In this document: piece after piece, positions 22,974-32,500 of the stretch
Numbering within the stretch: position 1 is the first letter of the stretch
Layout: each line of letters begins with the position of its first letter
From: Caldifarciminota bacterium
Lineage (GTDB): Bacteria > Hydrothermota > Tepidihabitantia > B3-TA06
DNA: 46,906 nucleotides
NCBI GenBank assembly: GCA_016934635.1
Contig: JAFGSK010000071.1
Coordinates: 65,294 to 112,199 of the forward strand
Direction of reading: 5' to 3'
Program-made: the position numbers and the translations under genes
Notes under the pieces: model-generated
What the model was told of the DNA's origin: nothing
Databases searched by the model: none
What the model saw: only the letters and a program-made list of their open reading frames with translations

Positions 22974-25256
22974 TTACTCCTGAGTCGGGATTGTGAGAAC
23001 GTGTTCTGCCTGGCGCATCTCGACGAGAGAAAGCAGAAAGGCCAATGTCGATTCCGCGCCCTGATTTTCACTGACCCTGTCGGAATGCAGGCTGTCGCAG
23101 CAGCCGCCGGTGGTCGGGTCGTAAAGTCCCAGACGCCCGTCGTTGCGGCCCAGAAACCACTCGAAGGCGCGCTCGGCTTCTTTGTACCAGCGGTTCTCGC
23201 CCGTGATCCGGTACGTTTCGAGGCAGGCCAAAATCATTCCGAAGGCCTCGATGGGCTGTTGGTCAAAGAGAGCGCGTTCTTCGCCGCGTCTGTAAAATCC
23301 GTTGCAGCCGACAGGCTCGAAAAAACCTTCCGGCGATTGTTGAACCTTCGAGAGCCATTCCAGCGTCGCCAGCGCCACTTCCTTCATGTCGCCCCGTTCG
23401 AGCCTTTGGGCGCACAAGAGCAACGCATAAGACATCTTGGCGTTGGAGTAGGTCAGAACGTCTTCAAACCACTGCCAGTCGGGTGCGGCATTCCGGCGAT
23501 ACAGGCCCATGAGTTTTTCGGCAAGTACCTCTTCGACACTCTGGGCGTCTCTATCACCCGAGAAGCGCCGCAGGTATTCGTGGATGCCGATGAGGGTAAA
23601 CGACCAGGCGCGGGGGCTCGTAAATTTCAATGTCGCGGGCAAGGCGATGCTGAACATTCGGCCGGCTACGTCGCGAAGTTCCCGGGACTTAGATCGCCCC
23701 AAGACCATTCCTAACGCCCAGAGCGAGCGGCCATGGCTGTCTTCGGAACCGCATTCTTCCAGCCAGCGGCGGTCGTAGGAAAGGAAATTGCGAAACCGGC
23801 CGAGTTCGGAATTAAAGGCGTACATGAGGAAAGCGAGATAGCGGATGGCAAGCTTATCTACCTTTTGCATTTTATCCAGGGTAATCTCCTCCAGCATCGT
23901 GGTCAAAATAAGCGCTCGGGCGTTATCGTCGGTCGTGTAGCCTTCCTTATAATTCGGCACGACTGAAACCGCATGCTGGAGCATACCCGTGTCATCGGTC
24001 ATGGAAAATAAATGCCCCAAGTTCAAGAGCGGCAGATCGGGCGGTCGTTCGCTCAAGGTCTTGGTCACAAAGGCGCCGCGCTGACTGCGCATTCGATCTT
24101 CGTAGGCGTTTTCGAAGCAGCGCATGTATTTTTGAGCAACCGTCGGCCAGATCATTTCCCGTCCGTAGAGGTAGCAGCGCTTGCGCATGGCGTTCCGTTT
24201 TACCTCGTTGTCGAGAAGCTCAATCGCCTGGTCGGCTATCGCCTCCGGTTCATTGAATCCAACGAGCGCTCCCCGGTTATCTGCAAGAAGCTCTTCTGCG
24301 TACCAGTAAGGAGTTGAAATCACGGGCTTTCCCGCGCCCACCACGTAGGCCAAAGTTCCGGAGACTATTTGCGCCTGGTTGATATAAGGGGTAACGTATA
24401 TATCGGTCGCGGAAATGAACTCGATGAGTTCCTCAATGCTGACGAACCGGTTATGAAAGATGATCGCTTTTTCCACTCCGTGCTCCTTTGCCAAGATCTC
24501 CAGGGATAGGCGATACGATTCACCCTCGTGCTTCAGGACATTGGGATGCGTGGCCCCTACCACGATATAGACGATGTTGGGATAGCGTTCGAGGATTCGA
24601 GGCAAGGCCTTGATAACGTTTTCGATACCCTTGCTGGGGGAAATGAGGCCGAAGGTGAGTATGACCATTTTTCCCTCGACCCCGAACTGATCCTTGTAAA
24701 AGTTCGGATCAACGAATGCAATGTCGGGAATCCCGTGCGGAATTATTTCGATTTTTTCCAGGGGGGCATCGTAGACTTCATGCATGAACTGAGAAGCGTG
24801 CTCGCTCATGACCACCATCCTGTCGGACAGGCGAATCAATTCCTCCATCACCTTGCGTTGGTTGGAGTCAGGCTCGCGCAAAACGGTGTGCAGAGTGGTT
24901 ACCAGGGGCATACGCAGCTCGCGCAATAAAGCGAGAATATGGCTGCCTGCCAGACCTCCGTAAATACCGTACTCGTGCTGCAGGGAGATGACGTCCACAT
25001 TGTTGATATTCAGAAAATCGGCGGTACGCCGATAGGATACGACATCGCCTTCGGTAACTTCAAAGCGGACACGCGGGGGGTAGGTATATCCGGTTTCAGT
25101 GTCATTGACCGCCACGGCGAAACAGGAAACTTTCTTGTGTTCGCAAGCTATTGCCTCACACAAGTCGGTAGTAAAAGTGGCGATACCGCATTGTCGGGGC
25201 AAGTAGTTGCCGATAACCGCCATCCGCTTTATATGATTTTTTCCAAGCTGAAGCAT
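22974..25256 (-). CDS. Two-domain GT4 glycosyltransferase with C-terminal alpha/alpha domain
   Basis: 760 residues. Residues 1-400 are a GT-B enzyme of family GT4: an N-terminal lobe starting AVIGNYLPRQCGIATF, DVISLQHEYGIYGG near residue 95, and a C-terminal lobe with ILTFGLISPSKGIENVIKAL near residue 200, SATDIYVTPY near 290 and the E-x7-E-like end around GFNEPEAIAD. Residues about 410-750 are a second, helical domain (HLFSMTDDTGML, GYTTDDNARALI, WSFTLIGIHEYL, PIEAFGMILACLETY) that looks like an alpha/alpha toroid related to epimerase or glycosidase-like folds. The fusion sits with a GH130 gene in one operon. The acceptor is unknown; a mannoside is plausible. The GT half is firm, the second half's activity is not. 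Confidence 0.85.
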   Translation of the reverse strand: MLQLGKNHIKRMAVIGNYLPRQCGIATFTTDLCEAIACEHKKVSCFAVAVNDTETGYTYPPRVRFEVTEGDVVSYRRTADFLNINNVDVISLQHEYGIYGGLAGSHILALLRELRMPLVTTLHTVLREPDSNQRKVMEELIRLSDRMVVMSEHASQFMHEVYDAPLEKIEIIPHGIPDIAFVDPNFYKDQFGVEGKMVILTFGLISPSKGIENVIKALPRILERYPNIVYIVVGATHPNVLKHEGESYRLSLEILAKEHGVEKAIIFHNRFVSIEELIEFISATDIYVTPYINQAQIVSGTLAYVVGAGKPVISTPYWYAEELLADNRGALVGFNEPEAIADQAIELLDNEVKRNAMRKRCYLYGREMIWPTVAQKYMRCFENAYEDRMRSQRGAFVTKTLSERPPDLPLLNLGHLFSMTDDTGMLQHAVSVVPNYKEGYTTDDNARALILTTMLEEITLDKMQKVDKLAIRYLAFLMYAFNSELGRFRNFLSYDRRWLEECGSEDSHGRSLWALGMVLGRSKSRELRDVAGRMFSIALPATLKFTSPRAWSFTLIGIHEYLRRFSGDRDAQSVEEVLAEKLMGLYRRNAAPDWQWFEDVLTYSNAKMSYALLLCAQRLERGDMKEVALATLEWLSKVQQSPEGFFEPVGCNGFYRRGEERALFDQQPIEAFGMILACLETYRITGENRWYKEAERAFEWFLGRNDGRLGLYDPTTGGCCDSLHSDRVSENQGAESTLAFLLSLVEMRQAEHVLTIPTQE

Positions 25257-25431
25257 GGCTCCTTCATCGTCATTTTCAAATGTTGCTATTTACAAAAGTC
25301 CGGTTCTTGACCTTTAAGTGTGGAGCGTAGTTGAGGCAGGGTTGCAGGCGAAAGAAGTTTTCGTTCGCTCCTGTCGGAAGGCGAAACTGCCGTCGCTTCA
25401 CACATGAATCGAGTCTATTTTTCAATAAAGC

Positions 25432-25460
25432 AGTATAGTAGGCTTCACATCTTTTGTCAA
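25432..25460 (-). promoter_or_regulatory. Promoter of the GT4-GH130 operon, long leader
   Basis: Minus-strand TTGACA (25460-25455), 17-bp spacer, TATACT (25437-25432). The predicted leader is about 170 nt, the longest of this set. No known riboswitch was recognised in it. Confidence 0.7.
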
Positions 25461-25701
25461 CCAATGGAAAACCATCCTACCAGCGGTTACCTGCGCCCTT
25501 TGCCCAGAGTGTCCTGGTTACTCTGGGGTTGAAGAACCCCGCCCTTTAAGCGCTTCTTACAGCCCTCATCCCGGCGGGCGAGGGAAGCGTTGTCGCGGGA
25601 AATCTTCGATTTACCGAGGCAATCTCAGATTGACGGCAAGGGTCTATATCAGCTCATGAGAGCAAAGGATAACCTTTCCAGGGTGTTGCTATACTAATGG
25701 T
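25461..25701. other. Gap without recognisable gene
   Basis: About 240 bp between the GT4 promoter and the 3' end of the SEC-C gene. It has a short inverted pair around 25515-25545 (CTCTGGGGTTGAAGAACCCC) and repeat-like GC-rich text; no gene seen. Confidence 0.45.
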
Positions 25702-27057
25702 TCATTCTTCAGGGTCTATATTGAGCCTCTTCCATAGATAGGTTGTATCGAAAAAAGGTTCACCGTCTCGCTTGCGGGCTTCTTCGGTATTCTCAATCAG
25801 CTTCAATAGTTCCCTTACCTGCTCTCTCCCTTTCTTGGTCTTTATCGCTTCCAAGGGCGTCTTGTTGTCTAAAGCCGGTATTTCCATCTCCAGCCATTTC
25901 TCGGAGTATTTGCGCATCTCGGTTTCGTATATCTTCCGCTCGATCTCGGTGGGGATTTCTCTTTTACTCTTTACCCTCCCAACCTCATCGAGGTTTCGCG
26001 CTATCTCGGACATCTCCTTGAACGTATCGCCCCTGTGGGAGATCGCTTTCATTAGATGTGTGGTCAAAAGGCGTTTACCCGTCTCGAGCCGTTCCTTCGA
26101 GATGCACTCGAGTGTCAGCGCCTTTCCCTTGAGGCTAAGGTTTCCGAGCACGGTTGAGGAGTCCTCTTTAGGACTATCCAACCAGAGATACTCGTTTCTG
26201 CCTTCTTGCCTGAATCCTTTGATATACTTAAGTCCCTGAAAAACCCTATCGTAATCTAAAACCTCGAATACAGCCGTTGAGTACACCACAGGTTCGCCTG
26301 AGGTCGTCGAAAGATTCATCTCCGGCGGGTGCAAGATCTGATCGCACCAAAGATAATTGAATACTTCACTGATTTCTTTCAATAAGACCCGTTTGTTCTT
26401 GACCTTAGAGCGCTTGTTTACGTCGTTCAGGTTTTTTCCTATGCAGTCGAGCATCCAGTCTTTCCGCCTTCTGGGATAAGGATAAGTGCATCCGCTTATA
26501 ATGTATATCCCATCAAGATGAAGGAGTCTTGAAGCGAAGATGTCCCATTTCCTGAGTTCTCTGGTCGCGAGCTTTTCCTTTACGTCGTATTCCCCTCCGA
26601 GAACAAGGTCCTTCAAGAGCAGTCCCTTTTCAGGGAAGACTTCCTGTACCTCATAAAGGCTTATCAGGGAATCCTTCATGACGTTCAATATCATATCCTC
26701 ATCCGGGGTTAACCGATTGTTTTTTTCGATGTACAGGTCAATCAGCCGCTTCCCCTTTTCTTCATCCACCATCCAGTCATAGACTACCCATTCCCGGAAA
26801 TTAATTTCAGCGGTTTCGTGGAGGCTTTCGGGCAAGTCTTCTTCGGGCGTACAATCTCCCCAGAACGTATCGGCAGCTTCGGAAAGTTTTCTCCGGTAAT
26901 ACTGATCGCAGAAAGCCTGAATCTCCCGGAGTATTCTGGAGTGCAACGTCTTTTCCTTTCCGGGTCCTTCGTACGCCTTACTCATGCAGCATCTCTTGAA
27001 TTTCTTACCGCTTCCGCACGGACAAGGATCGTTTCTTCCGACCAGTCTTTTATCCAC
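25702..27057 (-). CDS. SEC-C zinc-motif protein
   Basis: The N-terminus VDKRLVGRNDPCPCGSGK followed by FKRCC is a complete SEC-C motif (C-P-C-G-S-G-K-K-F-K-R-C-C), a small zinc-binding module of about 20 residues found at the C-terminus of SecA and in many unrelated proteins. The remaining about 430 residues, helical with charged stretches, match no family I recognise. GTG 27057 is chosen as start: an in-frame TTG at 27090 would be the first base of the -35 box of a promoter whose -10 box ends 5 nt before this GTG, so the longer version is unlikely. The mRNA is predicted leaderless. Total 451 residues. Function unknown. Confidence 0.8.
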   Translation of the reverse strand: MDKRLVGRNDPCPCGSGKKFKRCCMSKAYEGPGKEKTLHSRILREIQAFCDQYYRRKLSEAADTFWGDCTPEEDLPESLHETAEINFREWVVYDWMVDEEKGKRLIDLYIEKNNRLTPDEDMILNVMKDSLISLYEVQEVFPEKGLLLKDLVLGGEYDVKEKLATRELRKWDIFASRLLHLDGIYIISGCTYPYPRRRKDWMLDCIGKNLNDVNKRSKVKNKRVLLKEISEVFNYLWCDQILHPPEMNLSTTSGEPVVYSTAVFEVLDYDRVFQGLKYIKGFRQEGRNEYLWLDSPKEDSSTVLGNLSLKGKALTLECISKERLETGKRLLTTHLMKAISHRGDTFKEMSEIARNLDEVGRVKSKREIPTEIERKIYETEMRKYSEKWLEMEIPALDNKTPLEAIKTKKGREQVRELLKLIENTEEARKRDGEPFFDTTYLWKRLNIDPEE

Positions 27058-27062
27058 ATGAA

Positions 27063-27090
27063 ATAGTATCGAACATTCAGCTATTGTCAA
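27063..27090 (-). promoter_or_regulatory. Promoter of the SEC-C gene, leaderless GTG
   Basis: Minus-strand TTGACA (27090-27085), 16-bp spacer, TACTAT (27068-27063), 5 nt, GTG 27057. Confidence 0.75.
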
Positions 27091-27167
27091 GACGATCTGA
27101 TTGAATCGGCGGATGAATATATGTGTAAATGGTAGGGTTCGAGAAGGGTGTGGGTCTCACTATTAAT

Positions 27168-27260
27168 TTCTCCCAGATAGGGAGGGGAATAATGTACCTC
27201 TCCCTTTGGGAGAGGTCGCTGCGAAGCAGAAGGTCGCTGCGAAGCAGCGGGTGAGGGAGG
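27168..27260. repeat. Dispersed GC-rich repeat, copy 2
   Basis: Shares GGGGAATAATG, ACCTCTCCCT-TGGGAGAGG and GGTCGCTGCGAAGCAG with 21842-21951. The last block is duplicated here (two tandem AGGTCGCTGCGAAGCAG units), so the element varies between copies. Confidence 0.75.
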
Positions 27261-27767
27261 TGTATTCACGGGGAATCAATAACGCGTCGACCTCAGGGTC
27301 GACTCCTACGATAACTATCTCATCTCCTTGAATCCTCCTCTGGAGAATACTTCTCACACCATGGGGGAGAGTCATTGCGAGGCTTCCAGCCGAAGCAATC
27401 TCATTGGGAGGTGTTTTCTTTTGCACCGAACTTCTGTTCCCTAGCCGTCCGGGAACCCCTATCGATTACGAACGACTGAAAGGATTTTTGGAAGTTCGCT
27501 TTGCGAACTTCATCAGGTCTGTCGTAAGCCGTCAGCCGTCAGCTAAATTTGTCCCCTTTTTGGGGGTCTTTTGTCCTGCTTTTGTCCCACTTATTTTTGA
27601 GGGGTTGGATATAACCCTGACGCAATCGCGCATACGTTTTTCCAGAATCGTGCCACGAATCAGAGAGCGCCGCCTGAGCGGCGCTCCAATGCTAGCTACG
27701 TGGAGTCTTAAGTGCAGGTGGGACCTTCTGTAAGGGCCAACTCCTAAACCCTCTACAAAAGGTAATA
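27261..27767. other. Non-coding stretch with two perfect hairpins
   Basis: No supported gene in about 500 bp. Hairpins: GTCGACC-TCAG-GGTCGAC (27286-27303) and GAGCGCCGC-CTGA-GCGGCGCTC (27665-27686). A further element ATTGCGAGGCTTCCAGCCG (about 27374-27392) followed by AAGCAATCTC looks like a widespread dispersed bacterial repeat type. The 27665 hairpin lies downstream of the ARPP-1 gene on the minus strand but lacks a U-run. Confidence 0.55.
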
Positions 27768-28721
27768 TCAATCCGGGAAAAGGTCGGTATGTACAACCAC
27801 TCCTTTCGAAAGCAGCGCAGAACCTGCAGCATCCCGGCTTTCAATCTCGTAAAGGTCTCCTGTGCCCGGCGTATACTCGTCCTCGATGTCGACCTCTATG
27901 TATGCATCAAGAAAGCGTTTAGCCTCGGTGAGTGTCACTACACTTGCTTCTTCCTTGGTGCTGTACCGCATAGCTTCCACGATGTAGCTTTCGACAAGCT
28001 TTGGCCACAGGTCTTCAAGTAGGTCGTTCGAGGTAAAAAGATCGATGCAGAGGATGTCGTCTCCCACACAGACCAAAACCCCTTTTATCGCGGAGTTCTG
28101 GTCAGGCAAGTTCTTGAATTTCTTATAGTACTCATCCCGGTCGCTCTGGTAATCCTTCGATTCGTAGATATCGCGGAAGGCCCCGGTTGAGGATTGACCT
28201 CCCATCACGTCTTCCTGGTTTTGCGCCACTTCTTCCCATACCTTTGACTGATCCTTTGCCTTGCGAGCATTCGCTCTTACCGAAGGCGAGACGTTTATAT
28301 CCGCCTTGGCAAATTCCTTGCTCGTTCCGTGCCATCGACCGTGTTCGGTACAGTAGACTGCAACTTCGATCCATTCGGAGTTCGGCGGTATTAACATGTC
28401 GTTTTCAATCATCCGGTCCTGTTTAGCGCCTTTAACTACCTCTCCCGCCATCACGAATACCGTTGTATTACCTTTGTTTTTTACAAGTACGGTATTGACT
28501 TCGCCTTCGTTCTTTTCCTTTACTACAACCCATCCTTTATCCAGAGCAGAAGCGAAGCTCGTAAAGGATGCTCCACCTCCTGAATAGGTTAAAGGATAGA
28601 TACGTAGGTTCCTGGCTTGTACGCTGGACAGGATGTTTACCTTCCCTGCAATACCTTGAACTATGTTTTTGTCGCCCGAAGTGCTCAAAAAGAGCAAAAG
28701 AAAAGTTGCTAGGAACTTCAT
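27768..28721 (-). CDS. ARPP-1 (DUF6569) domain protein, secreted
   Basis: A 317-residue protein with a short signal peptide (MKFLATFLLLFLSTSG). Residues about 35-180 match the ARPP-1/DUF6569 family: LRIYPLTYSGGG, then NTVLVKNKGNTTVFVMAGEVVKGAKQDR and IPPNSEWIEVAVYCTEHGRW. Function is unknown; some members are toxin- or phosphatase-associated. The C-terminal part has VGDDILCIDLFTSN and acidic patches near residue 290. It follows the TonB gene by 10 nt with GGAG upstream, so both are in one operon driven from about 29.37 kb. Export and its TonB partner suggest an envelope role, but that is inference. Confidence 0.8.
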   Translation of the reverse strand: MKFLATFLLLFLSTSGDKNIVQGIAGKVNILSSVQARNLRIYPLTYSGGGASFTSFASALDKGWVVVKEKNEGEVNTVLVKNKGNTTVFVMAGEVVKGAKQDRMIENDMLIPPNSEWIEVAVYCTEHGRWHGTSKEFAKADINVSPSVRANARKAKDQSKVWEEVAQNQEDVMGGQSSTGAFRDIYESKDYQSDRDEYYKKFKNLPDQNSAIKGVLVCVGDDILCIDLFTSNDLLEDLWPKLVESYIVEAMRYSTKEEASVVTLTEAKRFLDAYIEVDIEDEYTPGTGDLYEIESRDAAGSALLSKGVVVHTDLFPD

Positions 28722-28731
28722 GTTGGTCTCC

Positions 28732-29352
28732 TTAATCGAGTTTAAAAGATACCGGCATAATAACTTTGACCGGCAAGGGTATGCCGTTCTGTAGTGCCGG
28801 GCTGAACCTGGCTTTTCTTACCGCTTTTACGGCAAGGCTGTCGAATTCACTGAAACCTGATGATCGAGCTACGCAAACGTCGATTACTCGACCTTCTTTG
28901 TCCAGTCCTATCCAAACATCTACTTCGCCTTCAATTCCCTCCCTTGATAAACGCTCCGGATACTTAATATCGAGCTTGGTTAAGAGCACCGGGTAAGTAG
29001 CGTCAAGGGGAGGAAGCTCGAGGTTATCAAGTCCAAGGATAGCATTTATACGAGTACTGTCAGGTTCCCACGGCTCCGGAATAAAAGCTACTGTATCGGC
29101 TTCCTTTGGATTACTTACCTCCTTGATTACACCGTAATCTGCGGCAGGAGGCGGTGGTTGCGGTATTGATATTTCACGGGTAGGAGGAAGTATCTCAACA
29201 GGGGTTGCTTTTGAAGTCATCCGGACAGAGGATTTGATAGATGCATTACCCAATGACAAAAAGGCCACGATGACAATGATCAAGGCTCCGATTACGCCCA
29301 TTTCTAGGTTCTCAGCTGCTTGATCTCTTATCGTTCTTTTTTTTGGTTTCAT
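28732..29352 (-). CDS. tonB: TonB family energy transducer
   Basis: 206 residues with one N-terminal membrane helix (MGVIGALIIVIVAFLSLG) after a basic segment, a Pro-rich linker (ISIPQPPPPAADY) and the TonB C-terminal domain: YPERLSREGIEGEVDVWIGL, VARSSGFSEFDSLAVKAVRKARFSPA and PVKVIMPVSFKLD. TonB carries energy from the inner membrane to outer-membrane receptors, for example for vitamin B12 import, which fits the BtuFCD operon. No exbB or exbD is adjacent. AAGGAGG precedes the ATG and a TATAAT-like -10 (29377-29372) lies upstream; no clear -35. The promoter is divergent from that of the sensor kinase. Confidence 0.9.
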   Translation of the reverse strand: MKPKKRTIRDQAAENLEMGVIGALIIVIVAFLSLGNASIKSSVRMTSKATPVEILPPTREISIPQPPPPAADYGVIKEVSNPKEADTVAFIPEPWEPDSTRINAILGLDNLELPPLDATYPVLLTKLDIKYPERLSREGIEGEVDVWIGLDKEGRVIDVCVARSSGFSEFDSLAVKAVRKARFSPALQNGIPLPVKVIMPVSFKLD

Positions 29353-29426
29353 ACTAACCTCCTTATATTTTATTATACCTCAAATCGCAGGTTTTATTCC
29401 ATCGTTAGGTTTGATAAGACGACCTC

Positions 29427-29454
29427 TTGACTTATTTAAAAAGTGGTTTATTAT
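29427..29454 (+). promoter_or_regulatory. Promoter of the signalling operon
   Basis: TTGACT (29427-29432), 16-bp spacer, TATTAT (29449-29454). A leader of about 45 nt follows, with GGAG at 29497-29500 before ATG 29507. A small GTTTA/TAAAC hairpin lies in the leader. Confidence 0.65.
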
Positions 29455-29506
29455 AGGCTACGGAATGTTTATCAGTAAACGGTCAGGATGATCATAGGAG
29501 AAGATA

Positions 29507-32500
29507 ATGGGCCGTACCCGTAATACTACTTCTAAGTCTATTAATAACATCAATCAAGACACTGATAATACATTCGTTAGAGATGGAGGTTCAATTGAAG
29601 GAGTTCTTTTTGAAAAGATAAGACAAGGTTCGGTGCTTACCACTCTTACACGCCAGGTCTATTCTGCAGCTTCATTAGACCAGGCTATAAACTTTGCAGT
29701 TGACTGTATCTCAGAAGTCTTCTCTGCTTATGTAAGTGTGAGTTTATTAGAGGATGAAGGACGTTTTCTTGTTGTTAAAGCGCATAACGTGGAACATCAA
29801 CTACTTGACTTTGCGGAAAAGCTTGCAAAAAGACCATTTACCAATTGGAAGATTCCTCTTTACGAAGACAGCGTAATCGCTCGTAATATGCGTACCGGAT
29901 ACCCTACTGTTTGTGGACTCGATTTCAAACCTGATGAACCAGTAATACAAACTACTATAATTCAGATACTTGAAGCAATGGTTGAGGAAGCGAGTCCCTT
30001 GCGCATCTTTAGACGGCAAGTAGCGGACAGAATAGGGTCTAAATCGCTTCTTGTAGTTCCATTCTCAAAATCTTCAGGCGAGATCATTGGTTCATTGGCT
30101 GTTCTCGCTTCATACTCATTGAGTAAACCGGATTACAATTTTGTAAAGGTAGCAGCCGATGTAATTGGACAAGCCGTGGAATATCAACTTTTAACCGCCC
30201 AATTACGAGAATCGGAAGGACGATTTCGTCAACTTGCAGAGAACTTTCGCGACGGGTTACTAATATTTGACAAGAATTCAAAACGCAATATCTATGTTAA
30301 TCCTGCCGCAGAGAAGATATTCGGTGTCTCCATAAAGGAATTATTAAATATGGAGGAAAAGGAGTTTATTGATAAATTCATTCATAAAGAAGATAGAAAT
30401 TATATCAAGCAGCTCGCACTAGACGTTCAAGAAAAGCGCGAGAAAGGCTCAGCTGACAATCTTGAATGTGAATACCGAATCCTCAGGGGAGATGGTCAGA
30501 TACGGTGGTGTAGGCATAATAGTTATCCTGAGGTTGTACAGAATGGTGTAGGTTCAAAAATATACTTGATTGTTTCTGATATTACCGAACGCAAGCGTTC
30601 AGAGGAAAAGATTAAGAGTGAACGGCAGGCTTTTTCTATTATCGCAGAAGCAGCAGTCGGGACCAAGGATACTACAGATATATGCTATCGTGTGCTTGCA
30701 GGCCTGGTAGATGTCCTGGGATTTGATACTGGTTCTATTCAACTTTATGAACCGGAAAAACGTACGCTTGAACTTAAGGCTATGACTGGTTTCTGGGCAG
30801 ACAAACCTGAGGAGGACTACGTTACTGTACAAGCAGTGGATGATGAACGCTATGTGGCGACTCATGTTGCAAGGACAAAAAAAGCAATCTTTGCACCCGA
30901 TGTAAGAAAACACAGATTCTTTGAATACTATCAAAAGAGACTTGAGGAAAGCCAAACTCGAGCCCTTATTTCCTGGCCTATTTTAGGAAAGAATCGTGAA
31001 TTATTAGGTGTAATTCATCTGGCAAGTCGGGATTCTCAAAGTATTCCCAAAGAGGATCGGGTGTTCTTCGAGACGGTCGTAGGAATGTTTGCAGCCGTAC
31101 TTGAGCGCAAGCGAGCCGAACAGGAACTTCAGGCAAGTGAAGTTGGATACCGTACCCTTCAGGCAAACATTCCGGTGGGGATTTTTCGTTCTACACCTGA
31201 GGGAAAGATACTTTCCGCTAATCCCCGGATGGTTCAAATGCTGGGCTATGAATCTGAACAAGAACTTATTGGTTATTCCGCCTATGAAACTTATGTTGAT
31301 CAGAAGAGGAGAAGAGAGTTTGTTAAGGCCCTTGAGGATAAGGGAGAAGTAACAGATTTCGAGGTAGAACTTAAGCGCAAAGACGGTACGAACTTTTGGG
31401 GAAGCTTAAGTGCAAGGGCGATAAAGGATGAAGGCGGAAGTACTCATTACGATGGGAGCCTTGAAGAAATAACTGACCGCAAAAAGGCTGAGCAAGCTTT
31501 GGATATGGAGCGGGCGACCTTCAGAATTATAGCCGAAGCTGCTATTCTTTCGGCAAACATTCCTGATCTATGCCGTCGTGTTCTTTCCGGTCTTATCGAA
31601 GCATTGGGATTCGATTTTGGGACTATTCGGCTTTACGATGAAACCAAGAGGATCCTGGCACCTACGGCTGTTATAGGTTTAGATGAGGATACCGCACGAA
31701 AGAAAGTAACCGTTCAAGTGATTGAGGATAAAAACTTTATCGCGCCTCTCGTAGCTCGTACAAAAACGGCTATATTTGCACCCGATGTTAACGAACACGC
31801 TGTTTCACGAATTCGTAAGTCGAGGGTAGAAGAAATGGAAATACGTTCCCTTATCTCATGGCCTATCATTGGCGCGAAAAAAAAATTATTGGGTGTTTTA
31901 CAACTTGCAGCAAAAAAGAAGAAGAAGATCCCGGTTGAGGATCGAGTCTTTTTTGAAGGTGTGGCAGACATGTTTGCCACGGTTCTTGAACGTAAACGCA
32001 CCGAGGATGACATGAAGGTTGCACTGAGGGAAAAAGAGGTATTACTTAGAGAGATACACCATCGGGTTAAGAATAACCTTCAAGTTATCTCAAGCCTGTT
32101 AAGCTTGCAGGCCGATTACATCAAAGATAGCAAGATGCTAGGCATATTTACAGAAAGCCGAAATCGTGTCAAGACTATGGCCTTAATTCACGAAAAGCTC
32201 TATCAATCCAAAGAACTTGCTAGGATAGATTTTTCTGATTATGTAAGGGATTTAACAAGTTCTCTTTTCAGTACCTATAAGGTTAATCCTGATTTTATCG
32301 CCCTGGAATTGAAGATTCATGATGTCTCATTTGATATTGATACTGCCGTTCCATTGGCCTTGATTGTTAATGAACTCGTTTCCAACTCCCTGGAGCATGC
32401 TTTTCCAAACAAACGAAAAGGGTCGATCCGAATTGGTATCAATACTGAAAATGATAAAACTTATAGACTCAAGGTTGCCGATGACGGAATCGGAATGCCT

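Noticed and set aside
22797..23714. Long + strand open frame (about 305 codons) opposite the GH130 and GT4 genes
   Set aside because: It is antisense to two well-supported genes in GC-rich DNA, has no ribosome binding site and resembles no protein family.
25276..25464. 62-codon minus-strand frame upstream of the GT4 gene
   Set aside because: It covers the operon promoter and leader, and nothing in it resembles a protein family.
27551..27580. CCCC-TTTTT-GGGG followed by TCTTTT as an intrinsic terminator on the + strand
   Set aside because: The stem is only 4 bp and there is no + strand gene upstream to terminate.
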